Positions 1 through 11,431 are shown, numbered from the stretch's first letter. The stretch is 64,000 nt of DNA from an uncultured Opitutia bacterium (GCA_903902745.1 CAIUWA010000014.1:62001-126000); one strand, 5' to 3'. The notes: generated by a model not told the origin, from the sequence alone. A program made the numbers and translations.

Positions 1-132
1 CCCGGCCACCTGCAGCATGCGCAGAAGGGCGAGTTCGAACCGACGGAGCGCGACCTGCTCCGGGCCCGGTGTCTGCGCGCAGAGTTTGCAAATTTTCCGC
101 GTCCGGCCTTTGTTAATCCCGGCCAGAACTGA
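1..132 (+). CDS. possible C-terminal end of an unidentified gene (5' cut by window edge)
   Basis: Reading frame 1 is open from the window edge to a TGA at 130-132 and would give 43 residues with mixed, protein-like composition (charged stretch around EFEPTERDLL). I do not recognise it. An open stretch of 44 codons is weak evidence in GC-rich DNA, so it may be only the upstream region of clpC. It ends 19 bases before the clpC start, which would fit a tandem arrangement. Confidence 0.3.
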   Translation, partial: PGHLQHAQKGEFEPTERDLLRARCLRAEFANFPRPAFVNPGQN

Positions 133-151
133 CCCGACCAACTATCCATTT

Positions 152-2671
<2,520 letters not shown>

Positions 2672-2699
2672 AAAAAGACGGCCAACCGCCGTTGAAAGG

Positions 2700-2737
2700 A
2701 ATCCCGCCCCGAGATCAAGGGAGGCGGGATTTTTTTG
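2700..2737 (+). terminator. intrinsic terminator of clpC
   Basis: AATCCCGCC at 2700-2708 pairs perfectly with GGCGGGATT at 2723-2731. The 14-base loop is followed by a run of T to 2736, so this is a textbook rho-independent terminator 28 bases after the clpC stop codon. Confidence 0.9.
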
Positions 2738-2975
2738 CGAGGTAGGTCGCGCTTTCCACAACACGCCGGTCTGGCCGCCTCTGATTTCCGAAAATGCCGA
2801 ATGGTAGGGCGCGGACTCCGCTCCGCGCCGGGCATAAGGATAAGCGCTGCCCAGGAACGAGCGGCTCCGTAAGAGCTCTGGGGTGTTCCCGGCGGCGAGC
2901 GGAGTCGCCGCCCTACCGGTTGGGCGCTGTGATTCTGCGCTTCGCACGGAACCGCGGATAGGCTAGCGAAGAACC
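2738..2975. other. intergenic region between clpC and the 2976 gene
   Basis: The 304-base gap after clpC (2672-2975) holds the terminator, the family C inverted repeat (2803-2918) and a short leader. I see no convincing promoter, and there is no ribosome binding site before ATG 2976. Confidence 0.6.
2803..2918. repeat. family C inverted repeat, unit C1
   Basis: The left arm (2803-2831) starts GGTAGGGCG and contains GACTCCGCTC. The right arm (2891-2918) is its imperfect reverse complement and ends GCCGCCCTACC. Related GGTAGGG...CCCTACC units occur at 27911, 54676 and 56830. Confidence 0.75.
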
Positions 2976-4790
2976 ATGTCCGGTCGTGCGACCCTAGCTC
3001 TTGTCGTGATTGCGCTTGCTGCGCCGTTACGTGTCCTGGCTGACCTGGAGCCCATCACCGAGGCGGAGGCTTTGCTTCCGCCCACGCCAGCGCGTCTGGC
3101 CGCCTTGGCCGACGAGGGGGCGCGCAACAACTGGACCGGGGTCGACACAGTAGCCCGCCAGGCTGCCGTCACCGCCTATGCCCGCGAGAAAATCAATGCC
3201 GCGGAAGGCTGGCTGTATGTGCACCGCTGGGCGCGGTTGTTTGCGGAGACCGAGGCCGAGTTCGTGATCAAATGGATTCCGGCGGTGGAGGCGGCGAAGG
3301 TAGCCCACGGCAACATGGCCCGGAGTTATGCCAGCACCGACCGGCCGCTCGGCCAGTTCCTGGCCCCCGGGCTGAAAAAGTGGTTTTTGGACAATGCCGG
3401 GTTCTCGGACGAGTTCTTCTCGCTGCTTTCCCCGGTCGATTACTTGCCGCAGGTTTTTGCCCTGCTGAATGAGATTTATCAGGCGGATCCCGCCCGCTTC
3501 AAGCAGTACGCCTCACTCGCCCTGGCCATTGCGGTGGACTACGACCTGCCGCCGCCGCCGGACTGGCCGCACGCGCAGGTGAGCCCCGCCGCCTTGCCGC
3601 GCCGCTGGCCGCGCGCCAGCGAGGCCTTTGCCTGGTGGGTGCGCGAAGACCGCGCCGGACACACCTACCAGCGTTTGACCCGACTGGGGGCGGATGAACT
3701 CAAGTTCCTCGTCGATGCCGCCGCGCCGTTTGCGGAGCTGGAATGGTCGCAGAAAACGGTGGCGTATCCCTTGGCCGAGCTGCCACTCGCCTACTCGATG
3801 ATCCGCTACCGGATGGATCGCATCCAGGGCCAGCAGATGGTCTGGGCGGGAAAAAGCTACCGGCTCTACGATGTGCTGCAGGACGGTGGCATTTGTGTCG
3901 ACCAGGCCTACTTTGCCGCCGAGGCCGGCAAGGCTCGGGGCGTTCCAACCCTGCTGTTTCTCGGGGCGGGGCTCGATGGACGCCACGCCTGGTTCGGCTA
4001 TCTCGACGGCGACCAACGCTGGCAGTTGGATGCCGGGCGCTATGCCGAGCAGCGCTTCATCACGGGCACGGTCTACGATCCCCAGACCTGGCGGATTCTG
4101 ACCGACCATGAGATCAAGTTTCTCTCCGAGCGTTTTCGCGCACTGCCGGCCTATCACCAGTCGCGCATCCATGCAGCCTTCGCCGAGGAATTCCTGCATG
4201 ACCATCGTGCGGCCGAGGCGGCCGCCAGCGCGCGCAAGGCCGTCAACTACGAGCGGCGCAACCTCGACGCCTGGGAAATCCTGCTGTCCGCCCAGCAGGC
4301 CCAGGGTGCGAAAGCCGCTGTGGTTGAGGGAACGTTGCGGGAGGCGGCAATGGCATTTCAGCGTTACCCGGACCTGGAAGCCGGCTTCAGCAACCAGCTG
4401 ACGGCAAATCTGCGGGCGCGGGGAGAGAAGAGTCTGGCGGATTTCGAGGAGGCCCGCCTGGCGAAGAAATACCAGGTGGAACGCAGCGATCTCAGCATCC
4501 AGCAGGCGGTCGGAATCCTGCGGCGCAGTTTCGAAACACAGCCCGAGGCCGAGCAGGTTCGCACCTATAACTCCACGGTGGACAAATACGGCCGCGACGG
4601 GGGCATGGAGTTTTTTGACAAGATCGTCGTCGTGTTCGCCGAGCACCTCGTGCAGCTGGGCGATAAGGCCGGCGCCATGCGCGCGATCGACTACGCGCGG
4701 GGGGCGCTCACGATTGAGCCGGGCCGTCAACTCGACGTGGAAATGAACAACCTGGTCACGCGCTTGAAGAAAACGGGCGCGTCACGCTAG
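2976..4790 (+). CDS. secreted transglutaminase-like protein
   Basis: A 604-residue protein with an N-terminal signal peptide (hydrophobic residues 5-22), so probably periplasmic or envelope-bound. The central part shows the papain-like transglutaminase triad: Cys about 307 in GGICVDQAY, His about 337 in GRHAWFGY and Asp about 352 in QLDAGRY. The C-terminal 200 residues are helical and TPR-like. Substrate is unknown; bacterial members of this fold often act as peptidases or peptide cross-linkers. It stands alone, 4 bases from the convergent LysR gene, with a family C repeat upstream. Fold assignment is fairly sure and function is open. Confidence 0.7.
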   Translation: MSGRATLALVVIALAAPLRVLADLEPITEAEALLPPTPARLAALADEGARNNWTGVDTVARQAAVTAYAREKINAAEGWLYVHRWARLFAETEAEFVIKWIPAVEAAKVAHGNMARSYASTDRPLGQFLAPGLKKWFLDNAGFSDEFFSLLSPVDYLPQVFALLNEIYQADPARFKQYASLALAIAVDYDLPPPPDWPHAQVSPAALPRRWPRASEAFAWWVREDRAGHTYQRLTRLGADELKFLVDAAAPFAELEWSQKTVAYPLAELPLAYSMIRYRMDRIQGQQMVWAGKSYRLYDVLQDGGICVDQAYFAAEAGKARGVPTLLFLGAGLDGRHAWFGYLDGDQRWQLDAGRYAEQRFITGTVYDPQTWRILTDHEIKFLSERFRALPAYHQSRIHAAFAEEFLHDHRAAEAAASARKAVNYERRNLDAWEILLSAQQAQGAKAAVVEGTLREAAMAFQRYPDLEAGFSNQLTANLRARGEKSLADFEEARLAKKYQVERSDLSIQQAVGILRRSFETQPEAEQVRTYNSTVDKYGRDGGMEFFDKIVVVFAEHLVQLGDKAGAMRAIDYARGALTIEPGRQLDVEMNNLVTRLKKTGASR

Positions 4791-4794
4791 ACGG

Positions 4795-5718
4795 CTACGG
4801 CTTGGGCGGAGCGGTCATCGCCTCTGCGGCCACGCCGAGAAAGGCCGCCAGGGCCGGATCGGGCGTAGGGGGTTGCCGCCAGCCGAGCACCAGCCGGCTC
4901 TCCGGCGCGGGACCCGTGAGCGGATGAAAACTCACTTCGGGCGGCAGGTGCTGGGCCTCGGACGGAGTCATGAAGGTGGCCCCAAGTCCGGCCCGCACGA
5001 GGCCGATGCCGTTGGCCCGCGGCCAGACTTCCTCGGCGATGACGGGGGTGACCCCGGCCCCGGCGAAGGCGGCGAGGATGCGATCGTAGAAGCCCGGGTT
5101 GTGCTTGCGGGGAAAGAGCACGAAGGGGGTGGCGACGAGATCGCGCAGGCGCAGCGCGGCCTTTTTCGCGAGGGGATGACCGGCGGGCAGGAGGACGCCA
5201 TTGCGCTCGCGCAGCAGCAGGCGGGTGCGCAGTCCCGGAGTGGGGGCATCGGGATGAAAAAAGCCGCAGGCGATGTCCCCGTGCTGCAGGGCGGCGAGCT
5301 GGGCGGAAGTCGGGGATTCGTTCAGTTCCAGCCGGACGCCGGGAAAACGGCGGCTGAACTCGCGCAGAATGCGCGGCAGGACCGTGGCCATCGCGAGACC
5401 GGTGAAGGCCACGCGGACCTGGCCGGTTTTGCCGCCCGCCACGGCCTTCAACTCCCTCGTCATGCCGGTGAGCGTGCGCAGGACCGGCTCCACCCGCTCT
5501 GCGAGCAGCCGGCCGGCCGGGGTAAGCTCCACCCGGCGGCGCGAGCGGATGAAGAGGGCCACACCCAGCTCGGCCTCCAGCTGGGCGATCTGGCGGCTGA
5601 GCGCGGGCTGGGCGATGGCCAGCGCCTCGGCCGCCTGCCGGAAATGCAGCCGCCGGGCCACCTCGTGGAAGTAAACGAGGTGCCGGAGCTCGAACGGATA
5701 CTGATACTCACGAGGCAT
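4795..5718 (-). CDS. LysR-family transcriptional regulator
   Basis: A 307-residue DNA-binding regulator. The N-terminal winged helix-turn-helix (about residues 8-67) has the family hallmark LSRQIAQLEAELGVALF. The rest is the periplasmic-binding-like effector domain (about 90-295). ATG at 5718 is preferred over the TTG one codon upstream. It is divergent from leuC-leuD across a 198-base gap that carries a partial dyad (5733-5769), so control of leucine biosynthesis and of its own gene is a reasonable inference. The inducer cannot be read from the sequence. Confidence 0.9.
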   Translation of the reverse strand: MPREYQYPFELRHLVYFHEVARRLHFRQAAEALAIAQPALSRQIAQLEAELGVALFIRSRRRVELTPAGRLLAERVEPVLRTLTGMTRELKAVAGGKTGQVRVAFTGLAMATVLPRILREFSRRFPGVRLELNESPTSAQLAALQHGDIACGFFHPDAPTPGLRTRLLLRERNGVLLPAGHPLAKKAALRLRDLVATPFVLFPRKHNPGFYDRILAAFAGAGVTPVIAEEVWPRANGIGLVRAGLGATFMTPSEAQHLPPEVSFHPLTGPAPESRLVLGWRQPPTPDPALAAFLGVAAEAMTAPPKP

Positions 5719-5732
5719 CAATAGCTACCAAA

Positions 5733-5769
5733 CAGGTATTTTCAGGCATGGCAATATTCTGGTAACCTG
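5733..5769. promoter_or_regulatory. possible LysR operator dyad
   Basis: CAGGT at 5733-5737 and ACCTG at 5765-5769 form an interrupted dyad around an AT-richer centre (GCAATATTCTGGTAA). It begins 14 bases upstream of the lysR start and lies between divergent genes, a usual place for a LysR autoregulatory site. The half-sites are short, so this is tentative. Confidence 0.35.
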
Positions 5770-5782
5770 CGTGGATGAAATT

Positions 5783-5859
5783 TTGCCCCAAAGGCACGGA
5801 GACCCGAAGATCCTTCCAAGGGGAAGTGGTTTGCTCCGGGTCTCCGGGCCTTTGTGGCA
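5783..5859. repeat. family A inverted repeat, unit A1
   Basis: The arm at 5783-5808 (AAAGGCACGGAGACCCGAAG core) is repeated inverted at 5834-5859 (CTCCGGGTCTCCGGGCCTTT core). It lies in the leader of leuC. Confidence 0.75.
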
Positions 5860-5916
5860 GTTTTCATTTCTGAAAGATTGAATCAACACGCACCTTCATT
5901 TTCACTCCTTCTCCCC

Positions 5917-7332
5917 ATGGCCAAATCTCTCTTCCAAAAAGTCTGGGACGCCCACGCGGTCCGGACGCTGGCCAATGGCCAGACCCAGCTGCTCATCGGC
6001 ACGCACCTCATCCACGAGGTGACCAGCCCGCAGGCCTTCGGCATGCTGCGCGATCTCGGCCTGAAGGTGGCCATGCCGCACCGCACCTTCGCCACGGTGG
6101 ACCACATCGTCCCGACCGACCAGTTTGCTGAGCCGTTCGCCGATCCGCTGGCCGACGAGATGATCAAGGAACTGCGCAAGAACTGCCAGCAGTTCGGCAT
6201 CACGTTCTTCGACCGTGCCACCGGCAAGCAGGGCATCGTGCACATTGTCGGGCCTGAGCAGGGCATCACGCAGCCCGGCACGACGATCGCCTGTGGCGAC
6301 TCGCACACCAGCACGCACGGCGCCTTTGGCGCGATCGCCTTCGGCATCGGTACCAGCCAGGTGCGCGACGTGCTGGCGACCCAGTGCATGGCGCTGGGCC
6401 GGCTCAAGGTTCGCCGCATCAATGTCACCGGCAAACTCCGTCCGGGCGTCTACGCCAAGGACGTCATCCTGCACATCATCCGCACGCTCGGCGTGAACGG
6501 CGGCACGGGCTTCGCCTACGAATATGGTGGCGAGGTCTTTGACCGCTTCTCCATGGAGGAGCGCATGACCGTCTGCAACATGTCCATCGAGGGCGGCGCC
6601 CGCGCCGGCTATGTGAATCCGGACGAGACGACCTGCGCCTACCTGAAGGGCCGGCCCTACGCGCCGAAGGGCGCCGCCTGGGATGCAGCCGTGACCCGCT
6701 GGAAGAGCTTCGCGAGCGATCCGGACTGCAAGTACGACGATGTGGTCACGATCAACGCCGCGGACATCGCGCCGACCGTGACCTGGGGCATCAATCCCGG
6801 CCAGGGCATCGCGATCACCGAGACCATCCCCGATCCCGCAAAAACCACGGCGGTGGACGAGAAAGCCTCCATCGAGGAGGCGCTCGCCTACATGAAGCTC
6901 AAGCCCGGCGCCCCCATCAAAGGCACGCGGATCGATGTCGCCTTCCTGGGCTCGTGCACCAACGGGCGGCTTAGCGATTTCAAGGAAGTCGCCCGCTATC
7001 TGAAGGGCAAGCATGTGGCGCCGGGAGTGAAGGCCATCGCGGTGCCCGGATCGCAGGGTGTCGGCGTGCTTTGCGCCGAGCTCGGCATCGACCAGGTCTT
7101 CCGGGACGCCGGCTTCGAGTGGCGTAACGCGGGCTGTTCGATGTGCCTGGCGATGAACCCCGACAAGCTGGTCGGCGACCAGCTCTGCGCGAGCTCCTCC
7201 AACCGCAACTTCAAGGGCCGCCAGGGCAGTCCCACCGGCCGCACCCTCCTCATGAGCCCGCTCATGGTCGCCGCCGCCGCCGTCACCGGCAGCGTGGCGG
7301 ACGCCCGCGAGGTCTTCGCCGTGACTAATTGA
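5917..7332 (+). CDS. leuC: 3-isopropylmalate dehydratase large subunit
   Basis: The 471-residue aconitase-family subunit that, with LeuD, isomerises 2-isopropylmalate to 3-isopropylmalate in leucine synthesis. The three [4Fe-4S] ligands are present: Cys347 in GSCTNGR, and Cys407 and Cys410 in NAGCSMC. These are the positions found in E. coli Leu[14 protein letters not shown] is also conserved. ATG 5917 gives the usual [13 protein letters not shown] start; an upstream ATG at 5854 would add 21 residues translated partly from the repeat. leuD follows after 45 bases. leuA and leuB are not in the window. Confidence 0.97.
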   Translation: MAKSLFQKVWDAHAVRTLANGQTQLLIGTHLIHEVTSPQAFGMLRDLGLKVAMPHRTFATVDHIVPTDQFAEPFADPLADEMIKELRKNCQQFGITFFDRATGKQGIVHIVGPEQGITQPGTTIACGDSHTSTHGAFGAIAFGIGTSQVRDVLATQCMALGRLKVRRINVTGKLRPGVYAKDVILHIIRTLGVNGGTGFAYEYGGEVFDRFSMEERMTVCNMSIEGGARAGYVNPDETTCAYLKGRPYAPKGAAWDAAVTRWKSFASDPDCKYDDVVTINAADIAPTVTWGINPGQGIAITETIPDPAKTTAVDEKASIEEALAYMKLKPGAPIKGTRIDVAFLGSCTNGRLSDFKEVARYLKGKHVAPGVKAIAVPGSQGVGVLCAELGIDQVFRDAGFEWRNAGCSMCLAMNPDKLVGDQLCASSSNRNFKGRQGSPTGRTLLMSPLMVAAAAVTGSVADAREVFAVTN

Positions 7333-7339
7333 TCCGTTT

Positions 7340-7376
7340 TTCAGCCTTCAAAATTTCAGCTTTCAACTTTTTCCTC
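7340..7376. repeat. family D pyrimidine-rich unit D1
   Basis: TTCAGCCTTCAAAATTTCAG followed by CTTTCAACTTTTTCCTCC lies directly before the leuD start codon. It resembles one arm of the family D elements at 16548, 22698 and 43318. No opposite arm is seen. Confidence 0.5.
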
Positions 7377-7377
7377 C

Positions 7378-7980
7378 ATGGCTCTCGCAAAAATCACTTC
7401 CGTCACCGGTCGCGGCGTCTGCGTCCCCGGCAATGACATCGACACCGACCGCATCATCCCGGCGCGCTACCTCAAGTGTGTGACCTTCGATGGGCTGGGC
7501 GAGGGGTTGTTCTACGACGTGCGCAAAAATGCCGACGGCTCGGACAAGCCGCATCCGCTCAACGAGGCGCGCTTCAAGGGGGCGACCATCCTGCTTTCCG
7601 GGGCGAATTTCGGCTGCGGGTCCTCCCGCGAGCACGCTCCGCAGGCGATCCAGAAGTACGGCTTCCGCGCGATCGTCGCCGAGAACTTCGCCGAGATCTT
7701 CTTCGGTAACTCGATCACCCTCGGGTTGCCCTGCCTGAACGCGGACCGGGCGGACATCGCCCGCCTGGCGGCCGCCGTCGCGGCGAACCCCGCGCTGGAG
7801 ATTGTCGTGGATGTCGCGAAGCAGGAGATCCGCTTCGGCGGCCAGACCGTGAAGGCCAGTATCCGCGACTCCGCGCGGGATGCCCTGATCAACGGCCGCT
7901 GGGATGCCATCGGAGAGCTGATCGAGGGCCTCCCGGCCGCCACGGCAACGGCGGGAAAGCTGCCGTATATGGCAGCTTAG
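7378..7980 (+). CDS. leuD: 3-isopropylmalate dehydratase small subunit
   Basis: A 200-residue partner of LeuC forming the swivelling half of isopropylmalate isomerase. Family marks are DIDTDRIIPARYL near the N terminus, GANFGCGSSREHAP near residues 76-89, and NSITLGLPC. The length is normal. It lies 45 bases after leuC and is almost certainly co-transcribed. The start is preceded by a C/T tract (family D repeat) rather than a Shine-Dalgarno sequence. Confidence 0.96.
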   Translation: MALAKITSVTGRGVCVPGNDIDTDRIIPARYLKCVTFDGLGEGLFYDVRKNADGSDKPHPLNEARFKGATILLSGANFGCGSSREHAPQAIQKYGFRAIVAENFAEIFFGNSITLGLPCLNADRADIARLAAAVAANPALEIVVDVAKQEIRFGGQTVKASIRDSARDALINGRWDAIGELIEGLPAATATAGKLPYMAA

Positions 7981-8000
7981 GAGGATTAAATCCCCTGATA

Positions 8001-8028
8001 AGGCGCGGGCGGAGCCACCGTCCTACCG
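8001..8028. repeat. family C half unit C2
   Basis: AGGCGCGGGCGGAGCCACCG then TCCTACC resembles the right arm of unit C1. The partner arm is missing. Confidence 0.4.
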
Positions 8029-8113
8029 GATAGCCATGGGTGGGGAGAGACATTCGCACTTTTTATGAACCTTTGCTTCCCAAAGGCGTCATATCCCGAC
8101 ACATCTTCCACTT

Positions 8114-8686
8114 ATGTTCTTCGCCGCGATCGAGGTCTTCAAGGGAGCGGGGCTCCTGATTTATCCGCTGGGCCTTTGCTCGGCGGTGGCTGTCTTCATC
8201 ATCTTCGAGCGCGCGTTTGCGCTGCGCCGGGTTGCGGTCATGCCGCAGGACCTCGTCGACGCCGTCGTGGCGGGCCGTCCGCTGGTCGGCGGCAAACATA
8301 CGGTGCTCGCGCGCATCGTGGAATTCGCTGAGCAGCACCAGAATGACGCCGGCGCCATCAAGGCCTTCGCCAGGCTTGAAATCAACCGCATGGAGCGCGG
8401 CATCCCGTATCTCGACGTCATCTATGCCGCCGCGCCCCTCATCGGCCTCACCGGCACGGTGACGGGTCTGTTGCGAGTGTTCTCCCAGATCTCGCCCGAC
8501 ACCGGCCTGCCGGATCCCGTGCAGTTTACCTCGGGCGTGGCGCTCGCGCTGTCCGCGACGGTCATCGGCCTCACCATCGCCATTCCGTCTCTGGTGGGCA
8601 GCGGTTACCTGCAGCGCAAGATCGAGAACTACGCGGCGCAGCTCGACGTGCTGCTCGAGCGCATCCTTCAGCGCGGCCGGTCATGA
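8114..8686 (+). CDS. exbB: MotA/TolQ/ExbB proton channel family protein
   Basis: A 190-residue inner-membrane protein with a transmembrane segment near residues 13-31 and two more after residue 105. The conserved channel motif PLIGLTGTVTGLL starts near residue 109. Together with the next gene it forms an ExbB/ExbD- or TolQ/TolR-type proton-driven motor. The stop overlaps the exbD start (ATGA at 8683-8686), which indicates translational coupling. No tonB, tolA or pal is adjacent, so Exb versus Tol is undecided. Confidence 0.9.
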   Translation: MFFAAIEVFKGAGLLIYPLGLCSAVAVFIIFERAFALRRVAVMPQDLVDAVVAGRPLVGGKHTVLARIVEFAEQHQNDAGAIKAFARLEINRMERGIPYLDVIYAAAPLIGLTGTVTGLLRVFSQISPDTGLPDPVQFTSGVALALSATVIGLTIAIPSLVGSGYLQRKIENYAAQLDVLLERILQRGRS

Positions 8687-9081
8687 GCGAACTGCGCGCC
8701 AAACGCCGGAAACGGCCCGAGCTCAACCTCGTGCCGTTAATCGACGTGCTCGTGATGCTGATTTTCTTCGCGTTCGTCACGATGCAGTTCAAGTCGGCCG
8801 CCACGCTCAACATCACGCTGCCGAAGGTCGATACCGCGGGCAAAAACGAGTTCAAGGGCACCAACACCATCGCGATCGACAAGGACGGCACCATTTCCTT
8901 CAACGGCAAGGCCGTGACCGAGGAGCAGCTCGTGGCGGTGCTCGAGCAGGTCCACAATATCGACAAGGACATCCCGGTGCTCATCAAGGCGGACGAGACC
9001 ACGCAGTTGAAGAAGCTCGCCTTCGTCATGGACGCCTGCCGCAAGACCGGGCTGAACAAGTTTAGTCTCCAGAGCCGCTGA
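8683..9081 (+). CDS. exbD: ExbD/TolR family biopolymer transport protein
   Basis: A 132-residue protein with a short basic cytoplasmic N terminus, one transmembrane helix (about residues 19-37) and a periplasmic domain. The essential membrane aspartate is Asp21 in VPLIDVLVMLIFF. The C-terminal half (EEQLVAVLEQ, VLIKADETT) matches the ExbD periplasmic fold. Overlap with exbB by four bases fixes the start. Confidence 0.9.
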   Translation: MSELRAKRRKRPELNLVPLIDVLVMLIFFAFVTMQFKSAATLNITLPKVDTAGKNEFKGTNTIAIDKDGTISFNGKAVTEEQLVAVLEQVHNIDKDIPVLIKADETTQLKKLAFVMDACRKTGLNKFSLQSR

Positions 9082-9118
9082 TCGGGAGACGAGGGCCGAG
9101 ACAGGGGACGGTCGACAG

Positions 9119-9147
9119 GGTAGGGGCGTTGCTTGACGACGCCCGGC
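9119..9147. repeat. family C-like short hairpin C9
   Basis: GGTAGGGGCG is followed by a short hairpin (GGGCGTTGCTTGACGACGCCC) and then GG. It lies between exbD and the family A unit at 9164. Confidence 0.4.
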
Positions 9148-9163
9148 TAGAGCTTCCGGATAA

Positions 9164-9254
9164 TTTCGCACAGAGACGCAGGGGCGCGGAGCACAATCCC
9201 GTAAATTGTTTTTTGGTTTAAAATCCTTTGCGTCACTGCGCCTCTGCGCGAAAC
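9164..9254. repeat. family A inverted repeat, unit A2
   Basis: The left arm (9164-9190) reads TTTCGCACAGAGACGCAGGG then GCGCGGA. The right arm (9226-9254) holds GCGTCACTGCGCCTCTGCGC then GAAA. The spacer is AT-rich (TTGTTTTTTGGTTTAAAATC). The right arm ends 22 bases before the SDR start. Confidence 0.85.
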
Positions 9255-9276
9255 TGTCCGACGGTTTTAATATCCC

Positions 9277-9963
9277 ATGAAGATCGTCATCACCGGAGTC
9301 ACTCGCGGACTGGGACGGGCGCTCGTCCCGGAATTCATCCAGGCCGGTCACACCGTGATCGGCTGCGGGCGGAGCGGCTCGGAAATCTTCGACCTGCGCA
9401 CGACCCACGCAGCGCCGCATGACTTCTCGGTTGTGGATGTGGCCATCGATAGCAAGGTTGCGCTCTGGGCGGCGAAGGTGCTCGAGAACGAAAGTCCGCC
9501 TGATTTGCTAATCAACAACGCCGCCCTCATGAACCGGCCCTCGTCGTTGTGGGAGCAGGACGACCGGGAGTTTACGAAGCTGGTGGACGTGAACATCCGG
9601 GGTGTCATGAACGTCATCCGCCATTTTGTCCCGGCGATGGTCGCGCGGAAAAAGGGCGTGATCATCAACCTCAGCTCCGGCTGGGGCCGCAGTGTTTCAC
9701 CCGAGGTGGCGCCGTATTGCGCCTCCAAGTGGGCCATCGAAGGCCTCACCAAGGCCCTCGCAGAGGAGCTGCCAAAGGGCATGGCGGCCATCCCGCTCAA
9801 CCCCGGCGTGATCGACACCGACATGCTCCGCCAGGCCTGGTCCGACGGCGCCGCGAGCTATCCCAAAGCCGAGGCTTGGGCGAAAACCGCCGCCCCTTAC
9901 ATTCTCAAGCTCGGCCCCAAACACAACGGCCAGTCCCTCAGCGTTGGCGGCTACGAGGACTGA
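9277..9963 (+). CDS. short-chain dehydrogenase/reductase
   Basis: A 228-residue Rossmann-fold oxidoreductase. The nucleotide motif TGVTRGLGRA lies near the N terminus, followed by NNAALMN, the serine of INLSSGWG and the active-site YCASKWAIEGL near residues 148-158. SDR specificity cannot be read from these motifs. It ends 6 bases from the convergent fabV gene, and a family A repeat occupies its leader. Confidence 0.85.
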   Translation: MKIVITGVTRGLGRALVPEFIQAGHTVIGCGRSGSEIFDLRTTHAAPHDFSVVDVAIDSKVALWAAKVLENESPPDLLINNAALMNRPSSLWEQDDREFTKLVDVNIRGVMNVIRHFVPAMVARKKGVIINLSSGWGRSVSPEVAPYCASKWAIEGLTKALAEELPKGMAAIPLNPGVIDTDMLRQAWSDGAASYPKAEAWAKTAAPYILKLGPKHNGQSLSVGGYED

Positions 9964-9969
9964 GCTGAC

Positions 9970-11157
9970 TCAGGTCAGCGGGAGGTGCGGCTCGACGTCG
10001 GCTTCGTAGTTGATGCCGGCGAGGCCGAAGCCGAAGAGCTTCATGAATTCGCTGCGGTAGCCGGCGATGTCGGTCAGGGCGGCGAGGTTCTCGGTCGTGA
10101 CCTGCGGCCAGATGCGGGCGACCTCGGCTTGGACGGCGGGCCTCATCTCGAGGTCGTCGATGCGCACGCGGCCGCCGGCGTCGAAGTTGAGCGCGGAACC
10201 GTTGTACATCTGCGTGGCGAAGAGCCGTTGGATCTGTTCGATGCAGCCTTCGTGCGTGCCGTTCGCCTTCATGATCTTGTAGAGGATCGAAATGTAGAGC
10301 GGCACGACCGGGATGGCCGAGCTGGCCTGGGTGACGAGCGCCTTGTTGACTGAGATAAAGGCGCGGCCGTAGCCGTGGGCCTTGAGCTGGGCGTCGATCT
10401 TCTTGGCGGAACGCTCAAGGTCGTTCTTCGCGAGGCCGATGGTGCCGTTCTTGTAGATGGCCCAGGTGACCTCGGGTCCGATGTACGAATAGGCCACCGC
10501 GGTGGCACCGGGAGCGAGCAGCTTGGCGTCGGCCAAGGCGTTCATCCAGAACTCCCAGTCCTCGCCACCCATGACGGCAGACGTGTCGGCGATCTCGGCC
10601 TCATTGGCGGGCCCGATGGTGATTTCACTGACGATGCCCTTGTCGGTGTCGACGGTCTTGTTCGTATAAGGCTCGCCGACGGGCTTGAGGACGGACTTGT
10701 GGACGACGCCGGTGCGCGGATGCGTGCGGCGGGGCGAAGCGAGCGAGTAGACGACGAGGTCGATCGGCCCCATGTCGCGCTTGATGATGGCGAGGGCCTG
10801 CTGCTTGAGATCGTCGGAGAAAGCGTCGCCATTTAGGTTGGCGGCATAAAGGCCGGCCGCCCGGGCCGCGTCGGTAAAGGCGATGGAGTTGTACCACCCA
10901 GGGGTGGCGGGACGGCCCTCCTCGGAAGGGCGCTCAAAGAATACCCCCAGGGTTTTGGCTCCGCTGCCAAAGGCCGCCGTGATGCGGGAGGAGAGGCCGT
11001 AACCGGTGGAAGCCCCGATCACCAGGACGGACTTGGGGCCGTCCTTGATGGGCCCCTTCCGTTTGACGTATTCGATTTGCTCCCGGACATGGGAGGCGCA
11101 GCCGAGTGGATGGGCGGTGACGCAGACGAAGCCGCGAACCTTGGGTTTTATGACCAT
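9970..11157 (-). CDS. fabV: enoyl-[acyl-carrier-protein] reductase FabV
   Basis: A 395-residue NADH-dependent trans-2-enoyl reductase of the FabV/TER family, completing the fatty-acid elongation cycle. Family marks are the N-terminal IKPKVRGFVCVTAHPLGC, the nucleotide site VIGASTGYGLSSRI near residue 48, and the active region AYSYIGPEVTW with IYKNGTIGLAK. FabV is typically insensitive to triclosan, which is family knowledge and not visible here. ATG 11157 gives the standard length; the frame runs open to 11229, but that part is not family-like. A hairpin sits directly upstream of the start codon. Confidence 0.95.
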   Translation of the reverse strand: MVIKPKVRGFVCVTAHPLGCASHVREQIEYVKRKGPIKDGPKSVLVIGASTGYGLSSRITAAFGSGAKTLGVFFERPSEEGRPATPGWYNSIAFTDAARAAGLYAANLNGDAFSDDLKQQALAIIKRDMGPIDLVVYSLASPRRTHPRTGVVHKSVLKPVGEPYTNKTVDTDKGIVSEITIGPANEAEIADTSAVMGGEDWEFWMNALADAKLLAPGATAVAYSYIGPEVTWAIYKNGTIGLAKNDLERSAKKIDAQLKAHGYGRAFISVNKALVTQASSAIPVVPLYISILYKIMKANGTHEGCIEQIQRLFATQMYNGSALNFDAGGRVRIDDLEMRPAVQAEVARIWPQVTTENLAALTDIAGYRSEFMKLFGFGLAGINYEADVEPHLPLT

Positions 11158-11158
11158 A

Positions 11159-11178
11159 CGCCCCAAGGTTTCGGGGCG
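11159..11178 (-). promoter_or_regulatory. hairpin directly upstream of the fabV start codon
   Basis: On the minus strand CGCCCC, loop GAAACCTT and GGGGCG form a perfect 6-bp GC stem ending one base before ATG 11157. It covers the usual ribosome-binding region, so it could limit initiation. Function is inferred only from position. Confidence 0.45.
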
Positions 11179-11207
11179 GAGTGCGGGTGGCAAGTGTCGA
11201 CTTGCGC

Positions 11208-11237
11208 AGAAAACAAACAGCCCGAGCAAGCTCGGGC
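11208..11237 (-). terminator. likely terminator of the sigma/anti-sigma operon
   Basis: On the minus strand GCCCGAG, loop CTTG and CTCGGGC (11237-11220) are followed by TGTTTGTTTTC. It lies between the end of the anti-sigma gene and fabV. The stem is perfect but the T tract is broken. Confidence 0.6.
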
Positions 11238-11327
11238 CCTACATGGCTATATGGCTTCGCATAATGAAATTTGGGTGTGGGGCCCACCTTGGTAAGGCTT
11301 CCGTTTAAAATCCCAATCGATTCAATT

Positions 11328-11362
11328 GCGAAGAGTGAAGAGCGAAGAGTGAAGGGTGAAGG
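11328..11362. repeat. family D-like purine-rich direct repeat D6
   Basis: Three tandem GCGAAGAGTGAAGA-type units (GCGAAGAGTGAAGAGCGAAG then AGTGAAGGGTGAAGG) lie 3' of the anti-sigma gene. They are related to other GAGAGT/GAAG-rich arms in the window. Confidence 0.5.
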
Positions 11363-11431
11363 CGTGGCTGAGGCGACTGGGCGGATTCCCGATTGATTTC
11401 AGCCTCGTCACCTCGGCTGCTACCTTGCGAC

